64,000 nucleotides of DNA, taken from contig NZ_CP011120.1 of assembly GCF_001628715.1 (NCBI RefSeq), positions 2,527,501 through 2,591,500 of the forward strand, given 5' to 3'. The position numbers and the translations under genes are program-made. Shown one piece after another: positions 34,718 to 44,464 of this stretch (position 1 is its first letter; each line of letters opens with the position of its first letter). Source of the stretch: Acetobacter oryzifermentans. Its GTDB lineage: Bacteria > Pseudomonadota > Alphaproteobacteria > Acetobacterales > Acetobacteraceae. The notes beneath the pieces are model-generated. The model was given only the letters and a program-made list of their open reading frames with translations. It was not told where the DNA came from and made no database searches.

Positions 34718-36490
34718 CTAAGAAGGTGCTTTGACGCCCTCATCAACTCCAAGCTTGGAAAGCTCAATACTTGCTTGCAGAATATTCTGCTTTTCTGCTT
34801 TGCGATACCAAGATCTGGCTTCTTCCAGGTTCTTGTCTCCACCAATTCCATTGGCCAGATAACGCCCCATCATCAACTGCGCGAGGGCATGACCGCCTTC
34901 TGCCGCCTGCTGAAACCATGACCGTGCCAGAACCAAATCTTCTGGAATTTCATGCCCGCCACCATACATGGCGCCAATAGAGAACATAGCATCCACATTG
35001 CCAGAATCCGCTGCTTTTCTATACCACTGTAGGGCCTGTGGATGATCTTTTACACCACCTGTTCCTGTAATCAGCAAGTGTCCATAGGTAAGCTGCGCTT
35101 CGGTCATACCAGATTCAGCAGCCTTTTCCATCCACTCCCGCCCTTCTTGAGGGTTACGTTCTGCACCGCGTCCCTCTAGCAGCATACGTCCATACCAATA
35201 CTGCGCATTTACAACCTTATCGGCAGCTTTACGTATCCACTTAAGAGCCTCTTCCTCATTCTTCTGAGAGCCAAGCCCTTGGGCAAGCGCAACACCAACA
35301 TTAAACGCAGCCAGAAAATCATCCTGTGCCGCAGCTTTCCGATAACATTCTAAAACTTCGGCAGCTTCTGCTGTGGGAACAATACCTGCCAAGGCCAGAT
35401 TGCCCAATTCAGCCGTAGCTTCCTTATCGCCTTGCTCTGCTGCAATTTTAAACCACTGCGCGGCTGCCTGCGGATCTTTTGGTACCCCCGTGCCACTCAG
35501 ATAAATATTGCCTAATATACGACTGGACGCTGCATGCCCCTGATCCGATGCAAAACGATACCAAGAAATAGCTTCTGCATAATTGGGGGGCATATCGCCT
35601 CCCCGTCCGTGCATATCCCCCAAAATGGCAGCGGCTTCACCATCCCCCGCCAATGCGGCACGCCTTAACCACGTTTCACCTCGCACAGTATCACGCGCAA
35701 CGCCTTTGCCAGAAAGCAGGGCCAAACCATATTTTGCTTGCGCACCACGAACTTTCTTTTCCGCTGCTTTTGCAAAATATTGTGTGGATTCAGGAATGTT
35801 TTGCGGAATACCTATGCCACGTTCCGCCATAACACCCATAAGATATTGGGCAGTACCCATATCGCCATCAGCAGCTTTTTTTAGCTCAACTGCGGCATCT
35901 GCATAATCTTCCTGCGTTTTTGCTTTAGCAAGCGCTGCAAGACCAAGCCCCAGATGCCCCTGCACGCAACCACTGGCAGCAGCCTTTTGATACCAATCCA
36001 AAGCCTGTTCAGGATTACGAATTTCTTCCGGGCCAGCTGTTAAAATATACCCATACAGGGCCTGACCATCAGCATATCCAGCCTCTGCTGCACGCTGGGC
36101 CCAGTGTGCAGCTTTAATAAAATCGGGCTCTCTCTTGGTTTGCTCGGCAGAATTATCAAAAATTGATTTCGGTGCTTGATCTTCCACTTCCTGTGGCAGA
36201 CCATGCAGATACAACGTTGCAAGAATAAAAGAAGCCTGCGCCCATCCATTCTGGGCAGCACGGCGCATCCAGCGTGCGCCTTCCACCAAATCTGGCGGCG
36301 CCCCTTTTGCCGTTAAATAACATTGACCTACTAGAAATTCGGCCTCTGGAGATCCTTCCCGTGCAAGAACGGCCAGTTGGCTGAACGCGACATTAGGTTG
36401 GTTTTCCAGTTGTGCTTTGGCCTGCTCAAGCCGCGTTTGTATATCTTTGCCCGACTTGCCAAACGTTTTCTGAAACAGTTTCCAGACCAA
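34718..36490 (-). CDS. Sel1-repeat protein (14 repeats)
   Basis: 590 residues starting with TTG at 36490 (AGAGGG eight bases upstream). After a helical N-terminus of about 45 residues, I count 14 consecutive Sel1-like repeats of about 36 residues, each with the ALxxLG..Y..G.G....A..W..KAAE.G pattern, for example QYLMGVMAERGIGIPQNIPE and YGRMLLEGRGAERNPQEG. Sel1 solenoids are protein-protein scaffolds. No signal peptide is visible, so it is likely cytoplasmic. It sits between the GT and the type I secretion genes, consistent with a role as a chaperone or scaffold for the export substrate, which is inference. Confidence 0.92.
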   Translation of the reverse strand: MVWKLFQKTFGKSGKDIQTRLEQAKAQLENQPNVAFSQLAVLAREGSPEAEFLVGQCYLTAKGAPPDLVEGARWMRRAAQNGWAQASFILATLYLHGLPQEVEDQAPKSIFDNSAEQTKREPDFIKAAHWAQRAAEAGYADGQALYGYILTAGPEEIRNPEQALDWYQKAAASGCVQGHLGLGLAALAKAKTQEDYADAAVELKKAADGDMGTAQYLMGVMAERGIGIPQNIPESTQYFAKAAEKKVRGAQAKYGLALLSGKGVARDTVRGETWLRRAALAGDGEAAAILGDMHGRGGDMPPNYAEAISWYRFASDQGHAASSRILGNIYLSGTGVPKDPQAAAQWFKIAAEQGDKEATAELGNLALAGIVPTAEAAEVLECYRKAAAQDDFLAAFNVGVALAQGLGSQKNEEEALKWIRKAADKVVNAQYWYGRMLLEGRGAERNPQEGREWMEKAAESGMTEAQLTYGHLLITGTGGVKDHPQALQWYRKAADSGNVDAMFSIGAMYGGGHEIPEDLVLARSWFQQAAEGGHALAQLMMGRYLANGIGGDKNLEEARSWYRKAEKQNILQASIELSKLGVDEGVKAPS

Positions 36491-36537
36491 AGCACCAACC
36501 CTCTACAACTCAGAGTATTATATTTCACCCTTTCTAA

Positions 36538-38001
36538 TCAGGGTTCGCGCATACCATTTGTCATCAATGGCACAAAGCTGTTCAGCATATATTGCATGAT
36601 AGTACGCTTACCAACACGAATATCCGCCGTAACTGGCATACCTGGCTGTGGGTGAAAGAAATTGGGCACATTATGCAATGTATATTTATCTACCCGCAGA
36701 CGAACTCTGTAAAAGGACTTGGAAGTGTTATCTGGCGTAACATCTTCTGAGCTTGGCCCACTTCCGTTACCCGACACAAAAGAGTCTGCACTGATAGTTT
36801 TTACAGTTGCTTCAGCACCACCATATTGCTGGAAAGGGAAAGTCGCAAACTTCACCAAAGCTTTATCACCAAGACGCACAAAACCTGCATCTTCTCCGGA
36901 CATAGCAGTTTCAATTTCCAGCCCCTTACCTACAGGCACAAGAGTCATAATTTTTTCGGCTGGCGTTACAACAGATCCGACTGAAACTTTGGCAATATTA
37001 AGCACAACAGCATCTTCATCCGCTTTAAGCCCGACCATACTGTTATGTAAAACAGCTTTTTGATAAGAGCCTTTGGCTTCGGACAGCTTATGCTGCGCGG
37101 AAATCAGATCTTTATAAATCTCTGCTTTCCACGTTTGAATGTAACCTTCTTTTTCAGATATAGCAGCCGCCAGTTTATTCCGTGTTGAAGATGCCTGCTG
37201 CTGGGCCGAAATCTGTGAGCGCTCAACTTCCATCAAATCGTTCTGAGCACTTAAAGTGGAAAGTCGGCTACCTACCTGATCCTTCTGCAACTGCATACGC
37301 ATTGTATGCACATCACCAGCTACCTTTGCGCGAGCGGCATACATTGCAGCATTTGCAACGTAACCCTGTAAATCACTTTGCAAACTGGCAATCTGCCTGT
37401 TGTAGTTTTCAACTTTAGCATCAAATTCTGCCATCCGTCGCAAATAGGCTTCGCCCTGCGGCAAGGTTGCAGCATTGTTTAGGTCGGGTTTGTAAGTCTG
37501 TCCATTAGCTTCTGCTGTAAGGCGATCCACCTCTGCTTGATACTGATCCATCTGAGTTTTCAGATTTTCACTATCTGCACCAGTTTGCGTGGGGTCTAGA
37601 TGCGCAAGAATATCACCTTTATGGACAAAATCCCCTTCCCTCACATCAATAGACCGCACAATTGATGTATCCAAAGGCTGTATTACCAATGAAGCTTCAC
37701 TGGAAACCAATCGCCCTTGAGTAGAAACAACACGATCCAGCGGAAACACTGTAAGCCCGATTAAGGAAAACAGCATCAATCCGCCAATAATCCAAATCAT
37801 ATACTGAGCGGTGGGCGTGGGTGGCATATTGACCAGCGCCGCCGTTGGAGAATGAAACTCCAACAATGCAACGGGCATATCCCCTGGTGCATACGGATCA
37901 TCCGCCTGCTTAAGGAAATCATCCGAAGAGGGCACTACCTCTTGCTGCTGGTTATTGCCTGAAGAACCTTGTGGCACAATATGTGCATCCTGTTCGCTCA
38001 T
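36538..38001 (-). CDS. HlyD-family type I secretion membrane fusion protein
   Basis: 487 residues, AAGGAG seven bases before the ATG. A short cytoplasmic N-terminus of about 65 residues, one transmembrane helix (about 66-88, IIGGLMLFSLIGLTVFP), a lipoyl half (GDFVHKGDILAHLDPTQTGA), a long coiled coil (about 150-330), the second lipoyl half and a beta-barrel domain ending PGMPVTADIRVGKRTIMQYM, the typical end of HlyD proteins. It bridges the inner-membrane ABC exporter to an outer-membrane TolC channel. The ABC gene ends four bases before its start. The TolC partner is not in the window. Confidence 0.93.
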   Translation of the reverse strand: MSEQDAHIVPQGSSGNNQQQEVVPSSDDFLKQADDPYAPGDMPVALLEFHSPTAALVNMPPTPTAQYMIWIIGGLMLFSLIGLTVFPLDRVVSTQGRLVSSEASLVIQPLDTSIVRSIDVREGDFVHKGDILAHLDPTQTGADSENLKTQMDQYQAEVDRLTAEANGQTYKPDLNNAATLPQGEAYLRRMAEFDAKVENYNRQIASLQSDLQGYVANAAMYAARAKVAGDVHTMRMQLQKDQVGSRLSTLSAQNDLMEVERSQISAQQQASSTRNKLAAAISEKEGYIQTWKAEIYKDLISAQHKLSEAKGSYQKAVLHNSMVGLKADEDAVVLNIAKVSVGSVVTPAEKIMTLVPVGKGLEIETAMSGEDAGFVRLGDKALVKFATFPFQQYGGAEATVKTISADSFVSGNGSGPSSEDVTPDNTSKSFYRVRLRVDKYTLHNVPNFFHPQPGMPVTADIRVGKRTIMQYMLNSFVPLMTNGMREP

Positions 38002-38005
38002 GGGA

Positions 38006-40261
38006 TTATTCTCCTTCCGCGATCAAAGATGCATCTCCAGATTGGGCACGAGATTCCGTATGCCGGTTCTGCTGCATCCAAAGTGTCCGATAAATATCAC
38101 ACCGTTCAAGCAGAACGTCATGTGGCGCAATATCAACCACTGCGCCCTGATCCATCACGCAGATCTGATCACAATTCACCAAAGAAGATAGTCGATGAGA
38201 AACAATCACCATGGTACGGCCTTTACCAATCCGTTCCAGGTTGGCGTTAACCAAAGCTTCACTTTCTGGATCCAAAGCAGACGTTGCTTCATCCAAAATC
38301 ATTAGCTTAGGATCAGTAATGACAGCACGCGCAATGGCAAGGCGCTGGCGTTGCCCACCAGAAATATTGGTTGAACCTTCCTCAATAAAGGTTTCGTAAC
38401 CTGCTGGCATCCGCTCGATAAATTCTTCAGCACCTGCCATTCTGGCAGCGTGAACGACATCATCTATCGTAAACCCTGGGCGGCCAGCGGTAATGTTATC
38501 ACGAATAGTGCCACGGAACAGGAAGTTATCCTGCAACACAACCCCGAACGAACGGCGCAAATGGGTTAGATTAATTTCACGCAGATCAACACCATCCAGC
38601 TTGAGATAGCCTGTATAAGAACGGCTAACACCTTGTAGCAGACGTGTAATGGTGGATTTACCCGAGCCGCTTCGGCCAACAAGCCCAAGCATGGTGCCTG
38701 CGGGAACTGAGAAGTTTACATCCTTCAAAGCCAGCCGGGTAGAACCTGGATAAGAAAAATTCACATTTTCAAAGGAAAGCGCCCCCTGAATACGTGGACG
38801 CATACCCGTTGTAAGGGCTTGTGTTTCTGTAGGCTGGTTCAACACCGAGGCAGCTTCCCCCAAGGATGCCATGACTTCATTGAAGTCATCCATAAGCCTT
38901 GCCACTCCAACCAACGGAGCAGCCACACGGCCACCCAGCATCATGAACGCAATCAAGCCGCCCACGCCCACTGTGCCGGGGCTAACAAGAGCCAGATAGG
39001 CACCCACAAGAATGATGCCACGACTGATAAACAGATCTAGCGGCATAACCAATGTTTGAGGCCAGTTTGAAAAACGCCCCACGGCAAGCTTCCAGCGGAT
39101 AACGTTTGCCGTAGCATCATCCCATGTCTGTTTGCGGATTGGCTCCAAGGCCAATGTTTTCAGCGTACGAATACCAGCCACGCTTTCATACAAAATGGCG
39201 CTTCGTTCCCGGTCTGCTGCAAGCTGATTCCCCATCAGCTTGGCCAGCGGCCCCATAGCCACCACCACAATCAAACCAATAAGGCCAGCACACGCCACAG
39301 TCATCCATGCCAGCGTCGAACTGAGAATGAACAGGAAAGGCAAAATAACAACCAGTGTGAACAAATCCAGAAAGGTCGACATCAGCCGACCTGTCAGAAA
39401 ATCTCGCACTTTATAAATGGCCATTACACGCCCAAGCACGTTCCCCGCCTGTTGCCGTTCAAAATACTCCAACGGCAAGGATACAAGACGATTAAACAGA
39501 TGCAGTGAAATACGAGAATCGATACGCGTTGTGAGCACCAAGGACAGCTCACGTCGGGCGTAACTGATTAAAACTTCATAAATCGAAAATATAAACAGCA
39601 ACCCAGAAATCGACACAAGTGTCGACATCGAATGGTAGCCTACAACCTTGTCCACCACCTGCATAACAATAAGCGGGGGGAAAATTTGCAACAAACTCAA
39701 TGTCATGGATGCAATGCATATATCACGCAAGGAGCGCTTTTCACGCAGCACCATCTTAGCCAGCCAACCCAGACTGACTGGTGCCTCGGCTTCTGATTGC
39801 CCTTTGCGCTGCTTAATAAGCAGAATATCGCCCGTCCAGATTTGGGACAAGCGCAGCTCATCCACCGGCACGGCGGCTACGGCAGCCCCTTTAAGCGGAT
39901 CTTGCAGCCATACAACACCACGCTCTGGTGTTGCGTTGGTCATCAACGCTGCCGAACCATCACGGAACATCAGAACGATTGGCGGCGAGTTCACCATCTT
40001 AACAAGATAACGCCACTTTATCCGTATTGCCTTTGCAACAGCACCCTGATCTTCCAACCAGCGCACCAACGTTGCAGGAGATGGCGTATTTTCCCCCGGT
40101 TCTGCCGCAAAATCACGGATATCCAGCTCCAGACCGTGATACTTGGCAGCTGCAATAACAGCTTTCAGCCTGATAACCGGTGCAGAAACAGGAGCCCCTT
40201 GGCCGCGCTCTGTATTTGAAGAAGAACCGGCCTGTTCCGGCACATGATCAGTCTGGTCCAC
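38006..40261 (-). CDS. Type I secretion ABC transporter with degenerate C39-like domain
   Basis: 751 residues from the GTG at 40261 (AAGGG six bases upstream; a TTG two codons earlier has no room for a ribosome site). Domains: N-terminal C39-like domain (about 25-150), transmembrane domain with six helices (about 175-470), and an ATPase with Walker A VGRSGSGKSTITRL, signature ISGGQRQRLAIARAV and Walker B LMILDEATSALD. The catalytic Cys of true C39 peptidases is missing: that segment reads RLKAVIAAAKYHG. Such CLD domains recruit RTX-type substrates without cleaving a leader. It pairs with the HlyD adaptor just downstream. Confidence 0.93.
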   Translation of the reverse strand: MDQTDHVPEQAGSSSNTERGQGAPVSAPVIRLKAVIAAAKYHGLELDIRDFAAEPGENTPSPATLVRWLEDQGAVAKAIRIKWRYLVKMVNSPPIVLMFRDGSAALMTNATPERGVVWLQDPLKGAAVAAVPVDELRLSQIWTGDILLIKQRKGQSEAEAPVSLGWLAKMVLREKRSLRDICIASMTLSLLQIFPPLIVMQVVDKVVGYHSMSTLVSISGLLFIFSIYEVLISYARRELSLVLTTRIDSRISLHLFNRLVSLPLEYFERQQAGNVLGRVMAIYKVRDFLTGRLMSTFLDLFTLVVILPFLFILSSTLAWMTVACAGLIGLIVVVAMGPLAKLMGNQLAADRERSAILYESVAGIRTLKTLALEPIRKQTWDDATANVIRWKLAVGRFSNWPQTLVMPLDLFISRGIILVGAYLALVSPGTVGVGGLIAFMMLGGRVAAPLVGVARLMDDFNEVMASLGEAASVLNQPTETQALTTGMRPRIQGALSFENVNFSYPGSTRLALKDVNFSVPAGTMLGLVGRSGSGKSTITRLLQGVSRSYTGYLKLDGVDLREINLTHLRRSFGVVLQDNFLFRGTIRDNITAGRPGFTIDDVVHAARMAGAEEFIERMPAGYETFIEEGSTNISGGQRQRLAIARAVITDPKLMILDEATSALDPESEALVNANLERIGKGRTMVIVSHRLSSLVNCDQICVMDQGAVVDIAPHDVLLERCDIYRTLWMQQNRHTESRAQSGDASLIAEGE

Positions 40262-40442
40262 GCACAACCCTTTTGGTTAAACCAACTCAACAAACAGCAA
40301 TACCGTACAAATATAGCAGAGACTTGTTCGCCCGGCACATGCGCCGTTATGACAGGAGAAGACACACTCTCCAAGTTTTTCTATGTGGTTTATCACAAAA
40401 TCCATGAAGAAAACGAAGCAGTACCTAAAATTAGAAACCATT

Positions 40443-40904
40443 TTAATCAGGAAATTGATAAAAAGAATTTAAAAACCCTTCTTTCCGCAACCGGTTGCGC
40501 ACTTTTTGTGCTTCATTTTCGCAACATATAACCCATACCGAGCGATAAGGCTCGCAGCGCCCCAGAACACTTTGTTGAGCCTGCGCCAGCAAAAAAGCCG
40601 ATAGCCCTCCTTGCCCCACACAACAGACGCATTGGGCAGAATGACGCCCCAATTCTGGCCCCAGCACTCCGCTCCAGCGCCAGACATGCTGCCATTTTGC
40701 CTTCTGTTCTTCTGTTACTTCTGTATTAACAAGTAAAAGTGCATCTTTGTGCCCGTATGCTGCATCATCTGGCACCGATGTACAAACATGCAGCATTATC
40801 CGGCCATCCTTGGGCTTTGCGCTCTGCTTCATAAGGCTAGTGGACATACGGGCTGCTCTCTGAAATAACGTGAAACCCTGTGCTTTGCGGTGTTGGGAAA
40901 GCAC
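40443..40904 (-). CDS. Unrecognised protein, Cys-containing
   Basis: 153 residues starting with GTG at 40904, with a purine-rich ribosome site directly upstream; an ATG at 40847 is an alternative start. I do not recognise it. It has SAQCVCCVGQGGLSAF and VWVICCENEAQKV, a pattern of paired Cys that may bind metal or form disulfides, and a basic C-terminus. It is divergent from metH with only about 23 bases between the start codons, so its promoter must overlap the metH region and that of metH must lie inside this gene or the intergenic bases. No counter-strand gene competes for this stretch. Confidence 0.6.
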   Translation of the reverse strand: MLSQHRKAQGFTLFQRAARMSTSLMKQSAKPKDGRIMLHVCTSVPDDAAYGHKDALLLVNTEVTEEQKAKWQHVWRWSGVLGPELGRHSAQCVCCVGQGGLSAFLLAQAQQSVLGRCEPYRSVWVICCENEAQKVRNRLRKEGFLNSFYQFPD

Positions 40905-40927
40905 TCTTCCCTTTCCTTTTATATTTT

Positions 40928-43900
40928 ATGGTCGCCATGTCTTCTCGTCTGCCTCTTCTTGATGCCCTCCGTGATCAGGTTCTGCTTTGTGATGGAGGCA
41001 TGGGCTCACGTATCCAGATGCTGGATCTGGATGTCCAGCGTGATTACTGGGGGCAGGAAAACTGCACCGAAATTCTCACGCTCTCACGCCCGGAACTTAT
41101 CCGTGAAATCCACCGCGGTTATTTTGAAGCTGGCGCAGATATGGTGGAAACCAACACGTTTGGTGGCTCCCCCATCACACTAGGCGAATTTGGGCTGACA
41201 GATAGAACGCGTGAGATCAACAAAAACTCCGCCCTATTGGCGCGCGAAGCCGCAGAAAGCTTTGCCGATGGACGCGCCCGCTATGTTCTGGGTTCCATGG
41301 GGCCTGGCACCAAGCTGCCCTCTCTGGGCAATATTGATTATGATAGTTTGGAAGCTGCTCTGGCAGAGCAAGCACGCGGTCTGATTGAAGGCGGCGTAGA
41401 TGCCATCCTAATTGAAACCTGCCAAGACACACTCCAGATTAAAGCTGCCGTAAACGGTGTAAAAATTGCCCGTACAGAACTTGGTGCTTCCACGCCTATT
41501 TTTGTGCAGGTTACCGTAGAAACCACAGGCACCCTTCTGGTAGGGCCAGATATTGCTGCGGCAGCCACAGTCATTCACAGCCTTGATGTAGATCTGATGG
41601 GTCTGAACTGCGCTACAGGCCCGCAGGAAATGGCCGAACATGTAAAATGGCTGTCTGAAAACTGGCCGCGGCTGATTTCCGTCCAGCCCAATGCGGGCCT
41701 GCCTGAACTCGTAAACGGCCAGACCCATTACCCCCTAACTCCCGCAGAAATGGCTACATGGGTTGAGCGCTTTATTACAGAAGATGGCCTAAATCTGATT
41801 GGCGGATGCTGTGGCACTTCCACACCGCATACAGAAGCGCTGGATGCCATGTTGCGCCGCCGTGCAGAAGGAACAGGCCGCCTGCGCCCTGCCCCTGTGC
41901 CGCGCACATCCGTATGGGTGCCTTCTGTTGCCAGCCTTTATTCTCAGGTGCCGCTCCGGCAGGAAAACGCCTATTTCTCCATTGGGGAACGCTGCAATGC
42001 CAACGGCTCCAAGAAATGGCGCGAACTTCAGGAAGCGCATGACTGGGATGGCTGTGTAACTGTTGGGCGCGAACAGATACGAGAAGGCTCTAATGCTCTG
42101 GATATCTGCACGGCCTTTGTAGGCCATAACGAACGTGCAGAAATGGATGAAGTAATCAAACGCTTCACCTCATCCGTAAACGCACCATTGGTAATTGATT
42201 CCACCGAAACGCCGGTGATTGAAGCCGCTCTCAAGCTGCATGGTGGCAAGCCCATTATCAACTCCATCAACTTTGAAGATGGTGAAGGTCCTGCTTCAGA
42301 CCGCATGACACTGGCCCGTAAGTTTGGTGCCGCTGTTGTTGCCCTGACCATTGATGAAGAAGGCATGGCCCGCAAGCCAGAAGACAAGCTGCGCATTGCC
42401 AGCCGCCTTGTGGAATTTGCCTGCGAAAAATACGGTCTGCCACAATCTGACCTGATGATAGACCCCCTCACCTTTACCATCGCCACCGGTGCGGAAGATG
42501 ACCGCAAACTGGGGCAATGGACGCTTGAGGGCATTAAAATGATTCGGGATGCCTTCCCGGATATTCAGATCGTACTAGGCCTCTCTAATATTTCCTTCGG
42601 GCTGAACCCAGCAGCCCGTGCCGTGTTGAACTCGGTCTATCTGGATCATGCCGTCAGAGCAGGCATGACAGCCGCTATTGTGCATGTTTCCAAAATCCGT
42701 CCACTGCACCTGATTGCCCCCGAAGAGGTAAAGGTTGCGGAAGATCTGATTTTTGACCGCCGCACAGAAGATTATGACCCATTACAAACACTTCTGGCCA
42801 TGTTTGCAGACCGTAAGGCAGCAGATGCGGTGAAGCGCAAACGGGCTGAAACGGCAGAAGAACGCCTGAAAGACCGTATTGTTGATGGGGACCGAAAAGG
42901 GCTGGAAGCAGACCTTGAAGAAGCCATGCAGAACATGGCTCCGCTGGATATCATCAACACCGTTCTGCTGGATGGTATGAAGGTGGTTGGAGAACTGTTT
43001 GGTGCAGGCAAAATGCAGCTACCATTCGTGCTGCAATCTGCCGAAACCATGAAAGCCGCCGTTGCCTATCTGGAACCGCATATGGAGCGGACAGATGGCC
43101 AGCAGCGCGGCACAATTGTGCTGGCTACAGTAAAAGGCGATGTGCACGATATCGGCAAAAACCTTGTAGATATCATTCTCACCAACAATGGGTACCGTGT
43201 TGTCAATCTGGGCATCAAAGTGCCTGTGCAGGACATGATCGAAGCCGCACTCAAGGAAAAGGCCGATGCCATTGGCATGTCTGGCCTGTTGGTGAAGTCC
43301 ACCGTTATCATGCGTGAAAATCTGGAAGAAATTTCACGCGCTGGGCTGGATACACCCGTTCTGCTGGGTGGCGCTGCCCTTACCCGCAACTATGTAGAAG
43401 AAGATTGTGTTGCTGCCTATGCACCCACAGGCCGGGTAGCTTACGCGCGCGATGCTTTTGATGGCCTGACCCTTATGGATCAGGTCAGCCAGAAAAATTT
43501 TGATGATTATCTGGCCGCCATCCAAAAACGGCGTGAAGGCAAAGCCACCCGCACCAATGCCCGCGCGCCAGAAACGGCAGAAACACGCGGTTTTGGCCCT
43601 GTTGATGTTGCAGCAGCCCGCGCACGGCGCGAACGCCTGACAGCAGATGAACCACCCATGGTTCCGCCATTCTGGGGTTCCCGCGTTCTGGAAGCTACAC
43701 CGGAAGCCGTTCTGCCGTTTCTGAACGAACGCGCACTTTACCAGTTCCAGTGGGGCTTCCGTAAACAAGGCCGCTCCTTGGATGACTTCTTGATCTGGGC
43801 ACGGCAGGAATTGCGCCCGATCCTGCGCCGCATGCTGGATCTGACAGCCAAAGAAAATATTCTTAAACCGCAAGCCATTTATGGCTACTGGAAAGCCGCC

Positions 43901-44443
43901 GGCGATGGCAACGATCTGGTGCTGTTTGAAGAAGACGGCACAACCGAAGCCTGCCGTTTCACCCTGCCACGGCAGCCAAAAGCGGATGGCGAATGTATTG
44001 CTGACTTTGTGCGCGATATATCAAACCCAGAACGTGATGTTATCGGCCTACAAGTTGTAACAGTCGGCCAGAAAGCATCCGACATCGCCCGCGATTGGTT
44101 TGAGGAAAACCGGTATCAGGATTATCTGTACCTGCACGGTCTTTCCGTTGAAATGGCAGAAGCCATGGCCGAATACACCCACAAGCGTATCCGGGCCGAA
44201 CTTGGCTTTGCTGGGGAAGATGCCCGCGATATGGAAAAGCTGCTTCAGCAGGGATATCGCGGATCTCGCTATTCCTTTGGGTATCCGGCCTGCCCGCGCC
44301 TGGAAGACCAGCACCCCATTCTGGCCCTGCTGGATGCCGAACGCATTGGGGTTTCCCTAACAGATGGAGATCAACTCCATCCGGAACAGTCTACCTCCGC
44401 CCTTGTTATTCTCAACAAGCACGCAAAATACTTCACAATCTAA
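40928..44443 (+). CDS. metH: Cobalamin-dependent methionine synthase
   Basis: 1171 residues from the ATG at 40928 (an ATG at 40937 is equally possible; neither has a clear Shine-Dalgarno). All four modules are present: homocysteine domain with the zinc ligands MGLNCATG and GGCCGTSTPHTEAL, pterin domain (RCNANGSKKWRELQEAHDW), cobalamin domain with the His of GDVHDIGKNLVDII (about residue 738), and the SAM-dependent activation domain ending QGYRGSRYSFGYPACPRLE. It methylates homocysteine from 5-methyl-THF. It is followed by a HisE-like gene, cvpA and purF with short gaps, a likely one-carbon/purine operon. Confidence 0.97.
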   Translation: MVAMSSRLPLLDALRDQVLLCDGGMGSRIQMLDLDVQRDYWGQENCTEILTLSRPELIREIHRGYFEAGADMVETNTFGGSPITLGEFGLTDRTREINKNSALLAREAAESFADGRARYVLGSMGPGTKLPSLGNIDYDSLEAALAEQARGLIEGGVDAILIETCQDTLQIKAAVNGVKIARTELGASTPIFVQVTVETTGTLLVGPDIAAAATVIHSLDVDLMGLNCATGPQEMAEHVKWLSENWPRLISVQPNAGLPELVNGQTHYPLTPAEMATWVERFITEDGLNLIGGCCGTSTPHTEALDAMLRRRAEGTGRLRPAPVPRTSVWVPSVASLYSQVPLRQENAYFSIGERCNANGSKKWRELQEAHDWDGCVTVGREQIREGSNALDICTAFVGHNERAEMDEVIKRFTSSVNAPLVIDSTETPVIEAALKLHGGKPIINSINFEDGEGPASDRMTLARKFGAAVVALTIDEEGMARKPEDKLRIASRLVEFACEKYGLPQSDLMIDPLTFTIATGAEDDRKLGQWTLEGIKMIRDAFPDIQIVLGLSNISFGLNPAARAVLNSVYLDHAVRAGMTAAIVHVSKIRPLHLIAPEEVKVAEDLIFDRRTEDYDPLQTLLAMFADRKAADAVKRKRAETAEERLKDRIVDGDRKGLEADLEEAMQNMAPLDIINTVLLDGMKVVGELFGAGKMQLPFVLQSAETMKAAVAYLEPHMERTDGQQRGTIVLATVKGDVHDIGKNLVDIILTNNGYRVVNLGIKVPVQDMIEAALKEKADAIGMSGLLVKSTVIMRENLEEISRAGLDTPVLLGGAALTRNYVEEDCVAAYAPTGRVAYARDAFDGLTLMDQVSQKNFDDYLAAIQKRREGKATRTNARAPETAETRGFGPVDVAAARARRERLTADEPPMVPPFWGSRVLEATPEAVLPFLNERALYQFQWGFRKQGRSLDDFLIWARQELRPILRRMLDLTAKENILKPQAIYGYWKAAGDGNDLVLFEEDGTTEACRFTLPRQPKADGECIADFVRDISNPERDVIGLQVVTVGQKASDIARDWFEENRYQDYLYLHGLSVEMAEAMAEYTHKRIRAELGFAGEDARDMEKLLQQGYRGSRYSFGYPACPRLEDQHPILALLDAERIGVSLTDGDQLHPEQSTSALVILNKHAKYFTI

Positions 44444-44464
44444 CACCATTGACCAAGGGTGAAG

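Noticed and set aside
28824..40261. Glycosyltransferase/exporter island as a mobile genomic island
   Set aside because: It looks more AT-rich by eye, but no integrase, transposase, flanking repeats or tRNA border is visible. Only a GC and codon calculation could support transfer.
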